Assembly: GCA_963662155.1 (NCBI GenBank)
Contig: OY759262.1
Span: forward strand, 66,109,203 to 66,173,202
DNA from: Lamellibrachia columna
Taxonomy: Eukaryota > Annelida > Polychaeta > Sabellida > Siboglinidae
Length of the DNA: 64,000 nucleotides
Direction: 5' to 3'
Positions within the stretch are counted from its first letter, which is position 1. Every line of letters begins with the position of its first letter. Positions 60,406-64,000 of this stretch are shown piece by piece. A model generated the notes under the pieces. The model saw nothing but the letters and a program-made list of their open reading frames with translations, had not been told where the DNA came from and ran no database searches. A program made the position numbers and the translations under genes.

Positions 60406-60766
60406 GGCAGCATAGTCTTTTAATCAACTTTATTTTCTCAGTGTTGCCCCATTCTACACAGGAGTACTTGGTTCTTGTTGCCTCAGGCATCAGTTCTCAT
60501 CCGCATGCAATGGACGGAAGCAAGTTACAACACTAAAACAGTTATACATGAATTCTATTTAATGGAAGATGTTTAAATTATTCATATAATACTAACAATA
60601 ACAAATTAAAATATAACATTAAAATACTAGTTAAAAGTGAATACAAAAATGTCATGTCAAAATGTCATTGAGGTAAATGGCAGGAGTCAATAACTAGCCT
60701 AAAATGCACACAAATGTGATTTTACCAGAAGTTCATTGATAAAGAAGTTGAGTGACATAGACTGAC
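60406..60766. other. Unique AT-rich intron sequence
   Basis: No feature recognised. Confidence 0.55.
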
Positions 60767-60871
60767 CTTTCCAGAGCTTTGTGTCGGCCAGCATCATCCT
60801 CTCAACCACAGACAGCCCCCCCGGGCTTACCGCCTGCATGGACAGCTGGCAGAACAACTGACGCAGGCCAT
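60767..60871 (-). CDS. UBR2: UBR2-like exon, SDGL block
   Basis: Reads GLRQLFCQLSMQAVSPGGLS then VVERMMLADTKLWK, after a split Asp codon. It matches SDGLR..LCQ..L......S.V.R.ML.D.KLWK. The acceptor is CTTGCGGTCAG, the donor GAAAG|GTCAGT. Phases agree on both sides. Confidence 0.92.
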
Positions 60872-61247
60872 CTGACCGCAAGGTATAGGTTATCATTTAA
60901 TTTAATATAGATTTATTCACTTCTACCTTTTAACAACCATCAGAGCCTTCACCAGGAACTGAGTTCTGGGACCTAGTTCTTCTTCTGCTAACCAGAATTC
61001 AGTTCCTGAAGTAGACCACTGAAGGTTGCCAAAACATAAAAGAGAGTAAATATTAATAGTGTTCATATGAAAATCTATATAAAAACCACAACATCTGACA
61101 AGCATTTTAAATTGTAAAAACTGGTGAAGATTTATGACAAGCATGTGCACGCATGTGAGATTTTTGTGAAAGAAAGGTAATTTTAATAAACCAAGCATAA
61201 AAAAATTACAAAAGTTGCATTGAATGAGACAAAGAGTGTTTGGTTAC
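60872..61247. other. Unique AT-rich intron sequence
   Basis: No feature recognised. Confidence 0.55.
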
Positions 61248-61371
61248 CGGACTGAGAGATAACGTCGTTGAGCCAGTACAGGATCTTGAGGGCGAACTGT
61301 TGGTGGCCTACGACGGATGAGTGCATCACTCGCACCAACAGCGGGTTACTGCCCAGACGCGACGTATTCTT
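61248..61371 (-). CDS. UBR2: UBR2-like exon after the ClpS-like domain
   Basis: Reads KNTSRLGSNPLLVRVMHSSV, VGHQQFALKILYWLNDVISQ, S. The family block is NPL.V.VM..SV..HQ.F.LK.L.WL..II..SDGLR. The acceptor is TGCCTGTTGTAG, the donor TCCG|GTAACC. Confidence 0.93.
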
Positions 61372-61866
61372 CTACAACAGGCAAATCTCCCAATGATAAT
61401 GACGCATGACACTGGTGAGTATCAAGGACATGTTGACATAAGGACATGTATGTCACTGGACGACACTGTTGTGTTTGTTGTGACAAGTTTGTATCTGCAT
61501 GATGGACACTGATGACGATAATAAGCTTTGATGCTGAAAGCTGATGACAGTGATAAATGAACTTGCAGAGCACCCAATAAATCAAGATTGTTCTCAGTTG
61601 CTTTACGTTCATGTAGTTATGACTAAAAATTATATTAAAACACATACAACCAATAATTCAAAATCTGATGATGATGAGTGTTGATGTTGACAATGATGAC
61701 AGTGTTGTTGTTAATGATAGTGTTGAATGACAATACAGATCAAAGACTGATGAAAGACTGACCAAAGACAATGACAAAATGTTTAATGACTAACAATGTC
61801 AACAATGATGAGAATGTAAATAATAAAACAATGATAATGACAACATTGACACAAACTGACAAGTAC
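61372..61866. other. Intron with low-complexity GATGAC/ATGACA stretches
   Basis: The part at 61660-61860 is rich in TGATGACA-type words without a clean period. Otherwise nothing recognised. Confidence 0.55.
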
Positions 61867-61929
61867 CTCAATGACCTGCATGGCCTTGTTACAGTCAGCC
61901 AGACTGCCGTGCTTCACTGAACTACGACC
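61867..61929 (-). CDS. UBR2: UBR2-like exon, end of ClpS-like domain
   Basis: Reads GRSSVKHGSLADCNKAMQVI then E. With the previous exon it gives VDREGRSSVKHG, matching (I/V)D(K/R)(E/D)GR..V..G that closes the ClpS-like domain of UBR1/2. The acceptor is TTTGTTCCAG, the donor ATTGAG|GTACTT. It is 21 codons, phase 0 at both ends. Confidence 0.93.
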
Positions 61930-62096
61930 CTGGAACAAACAGTGACAAAATTGTCAACATAAACCCACACTAGTACTATGGGAAGTCAGACTCTGAGACA
62001 GTACACCTCACATATTACTGTGTTTGCAGCCCCATCTGACATCATAAGAAATAATAATAATTACATTTCACTTTACACTTGATCCTTCCTGTGACA

Positions 62097-62316
62097 ACTT
62101 TAGGAGACACTCACCACACCACCAACAGTTGTAGGAAAGTCAAGACACATGACAACTTAAGGAGACGCTCACCTCACAATCAACAGTTGTAGCAAAGTCA
62201 AGACATATGACCAACTTAAGGAGATGCTCATCTCACGATCAACAGTTGTAGCAAAGTCAAGACACATGACAACTTAAGGAGACGCTCACCTCACGATCAA
62301 CAGTTGTGGCGAAGTC
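62097..62316. repeat. 58-59-bp repeat of an exon end with its 5' splice site, 4 copies
   Basis: On the gene strand the real exon end is CTTCGCCACAACTGTTGATC then GTGAG|GTGAGC. Three intronic copies follow. The nearest reads GTGAG|ATGAGC (GT lost), the next GTGAG|GTGAGC (intact), the last GGTGTG|GTGAGT. In the exon frame, reading past the true donor meets a TGA after about ten codons. Confidence 0.92.
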
Positions 62317-62367
62317 AATGGCTTCTTTATGTGTGCAGTCGACAGCTCGTTCAAGTGTCGTGATCAC
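62290..62367 (-). CDS. UBR2: UBR2-like exon, ClpS-like domain helix
   Basis: Reads VITTLERAVDCTHKEAIDFA then TTVDRE. It matches VI.TL..AVDCT..EA..F.T.VD(R/K)(D/E). The acceptor is GTGCCACCAG, the donor GTGAG|GTGAGC. It is 26 codons, phase 0 at both ends. Its last part is the founder of the adjoining repeat. Confidence 0.94.
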
Positions 62368-62754
62368 CTGGTGGCACAAAACAGTTCTACATGCCTGTCT
62401 CGGTCATTGCATATGTCCACATTGGGTAACATGAGATTATGGCACTCCCTCATTCGGATGACGACTTTTGCATGTCCCTCTTCATAATGCTTAACGATTC
62501 TGGTTTGCCCATGAGCTAGGGTTTCCAAAGACTTAGGCGCTACAGAAGTTTTAATAAATTATTATTATGATATATTGAGATATGTTCATACTCAACTGTT
62601 TTAGCAAGCAGTGAGTGTCTTACCTGTTGGCTGTGATCTTCACTGAATCAGTAGGAATAATATATGTTGTAAATACAAATAGTATTTAACTTAGATCACA
62701 TCTCGGATAGAGAAGGGACTTTGAACATCAGAAGACAACCAATACTGCATCTGT
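62368..62754. other. Unique intron sequence
   Basis: AT-rich. No feature recognised before the 21-bp array. Confidence 0.55.
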
Positions 62755-63364
62755 GATTCAGTCCCTACCGTCTGTGATTCAGTCCCTATCATCTGTGATT
62801 TAGTCACTACCATCTGTGATTCAGTAACTGCCACATGTGATTCAGTAACAACTGTTCGTGATTCAGTAACTACCATTCGTGATTCAGTAACTACCGTTTG
62901 TGATTCAGTATTTCAGTAACTGCCATACGTGATTCAGTAGCTACTGTCTGTGATTGAATAATTACTGTCTGTGATTCAGTCCCTACCATGCCGTATCTGA
63001 TTCAGTAACTGCGGTATGTGATTCAGTTACTACCATCTGTGATTCAGTAACAACCATCTATAATTCAGTCCCTACCATCTGTGATTCAGTAACTACTGTC
63101 TGTGATTCAGTCCCTACCATCTGTGATTCACTCCCTACCTTCTATGATTCAGCCCCTACCTTCTATGATTCAGTTCCTACCTTCTATGATTCAGTCCCTA
63201 TCATCTATGATTCAGTCCCTACCTTCTACGATTCAGTCCCTACCATCTGTGATTCAGTGCCTAACGTCTGTGATTCAGTAACTGCCATATGTGATTCAGT
63301 AGCTACCATTTGTGATTCAGTAATTACATGATTAAGTAACTGCCATCTGTGATTCAGTCCCTAC
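62755..63364. repeat. 21-bp repeat starting at a 5' splice site, about 29 copies
   Basis: The unit on the gene strand is GTAGGGACTGAATCACAGAT plus G. The first copy is the start of the intron itself (GAACAG|GTAGGGACTG), so many units offer CAGATG|GTAGGG-like sites. The frame of the exon stays open for two units (VGTESQM) and then meets TAA. Confidence 0.93.
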
Positions 63365-63556
63365 CTGTTCATATGTGTGCACCTCATCATTGAAGAGCAT
63401 GGTGATGTAGACGTTGTTGGTGTGAGGACCACGGAGACCGTCAGGGAGACTGTTACACTCAGTCCATGTGAGGAGGTCCGCGGCGTACTCCACGGCCACG
63501 CGGAACAGCTGACAGGCACGCTGTCGCAGGGCGGCTGGCAGGTTGTCCACAGGGTT
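63365..63556 (-). CDS. UBR2: UBR2-like exon, ClpS-like domain (type-2 N-degron pocket)
   Basis: Reads NPVDNLPAALRQRACQLFRV, AVEYAADLLTWTECNSLPDG, ..YITMLFNDEVHTYEQ. The core FNDE.H(T/S)Y..V is shared with bacterial ClpS and with UBR1/2, where this domain binds bulky hydrophobic N-terminal residues. N-D and H at FNDEVH are the conserved pocket residues by family analogy. The acceptor is TTGCGTCAG, the donor GAACAG|GTAGGG. It is 64 codons, phase 0 at both ends. The UBR box should lie in exons beyond 64000. Confidence 0.95.
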
Positions 63557-64000
63557 CTGACGCAAGACGAGCAATGAAAAAATACTATGTACTTATTTTT
63601 AAATAACTATTACTAGTAGTAGTATTTAAATAGTATTTAAATAACTACTACTAGTAGTAGTATTTTAATATATTGTTTTAGCAATTTTAGAACAGGTTAT
63701 TAATCTTTAATATGCTCTATACCAACACAAACAATTGTGGATATGGCTCAATGTAAAAAATATATATTATTGTTATTAACAGGAATAAAAACAATGATTG
63801 TTTGAAATCATATTATATTACATCTTGTAATATATTTCCATTTCCACAACACTGAACAATTTACCAGAATTAAATTAATAATTCCAAATAATACTCTGTT
63901 CTGCCTCAAATATGCATATTTTTCGAATGACATCAATGATGACAAGGAAATGCTTCGAGACGGGTACTTTTCATTCGTTCAATGAACCGTTGACAGTGAC
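63557..64000. other. Intron with a small palindromic duplication
   Basis: AT-rich. At 63595-63665 ACTACTAGTAGTAGTATTTA is duplicated, and each copy is self-complementary (ACTACTAGTAGT), giving a possible cruciform. No exon seen up to the window end. Confidence 0.6.

Larger units (their letters stand above)
1..63556 (-). other. UBR2: UBR1/UBR2-type N-degron E3 ubiquitin ligase gene, spliced, partial at both ends
   Basis: This entry is the locus span; its exons are listed separately. The product is a RING-H2 E3 ligase that recognises destabilising N-terminal residues and, with an E2 such as RAD6/UBE2A, marks proteins for the proteasome in cytosol and nucleus (family knowledge). The exons give the family blocks in order: ClpS-like domain with VLFNDE-type motif (here MLFNDEVHTYEQ), FTVPTL, AGMWRRNGYSLLNQ, KREIIHQLCIHPMAHSEL, LPPPLPPPF, a lysine/arginine-rich stretch, CILCQ...CGHIMHADC...CPLCE of the RING-H2, and a post-RING part ending near IRVPILAW. 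Successive exons join in phase, with one uncertain junction near 6601-6618. The UBR box and the C-terminal cap are outside the window. Several exons resemble vertebrate UBR2 slightly more than UBR1, but an invertebrate would normally carry a single co-orthologue, so the symbol is approximate. Confidence 0.93.

Overview
The window is animal nuclear DNA. It is filled by one large multi-exon gene on the minus strand, read from high to low coordinates. I could place 33 short coding exons, about 3.6 kb in total. All but one junction have GT-AG borders with matching phase. Spliced together they encode roughly 1,150 residues of a UBR1/UBR2-type E3 ubiquitin ligase of the N-degron (N-end rule) pathway. 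The part present runs from the ClpS-like N-domain (63556-61867) through the helical middle, a basic segment with a proline motif (15962-12579) and the RING-H2 domain (11751-7884), into the post-RING region (7659-1). The UBR box with the start codon lies beyond 64000. The C-terminal cap domain lies before position 1. I see no second gene, no tRNA or rRNA, no promoter and no CRISPR array.

The introns are extraordinary. About 60 percent of the window, by my rough count, is tandem minisatellite: nearly forty arrays with units of 10 to 105 bp. The largest are a 45-bp array (39865-46308), a 47-bp array (47180-52235), a 16-bp array (24925-28755), a 15-bp array (3828-6289) and a 59-bp array (57975-60405). 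Most long open frames in the window are by-products of arrays whose unit is a multiple of three. Several arrays are not placed at random: their unit contains an authentic splice junction of this gene plus a few exon codons. The result is a row of decoy or alternative splice sites next to the true exon (acceptors at 6712, 15962 and 52450; donors at 11590, 62290 and probably 63365). At two exons (15914-15962 and 52369-52450) the unit is a multiple of three and open, so upstream sites could add repeated 13- or 10-residue blocks in frame.

A second point is a pair of homologous 99-nt exons in tandem (54150-54248 and 53999-54097). They have the same phase, and only 52 nt separate them. This is the classic layout of mutually exclusive exons.

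Mobile elements, nearly all broken, sit between the arrays. A 1,360-bp hAT-type element with an 8-bp target duplication lies inside a 97-bp minisatellite (29354-30713). A Tigger/pogo-like element with TA duplications lies at 38004-39214, and a probable hAT relic at 16520-17561. Three 5'-truncated CR1/L2-like LINE fragments lie antisense to the gene (14660-14955, 31779-32755, 34745-35602).

Species cannot be fixed from this window. The UBR gene structure, the CR1-like LINEs and the hAT and pogo elements fit an animal. The minisatellite load makes me favour an invertebrate such as a mollusc, with low confidence. Because so much is tandem repeat, array lengths may also reflect assembly choices.
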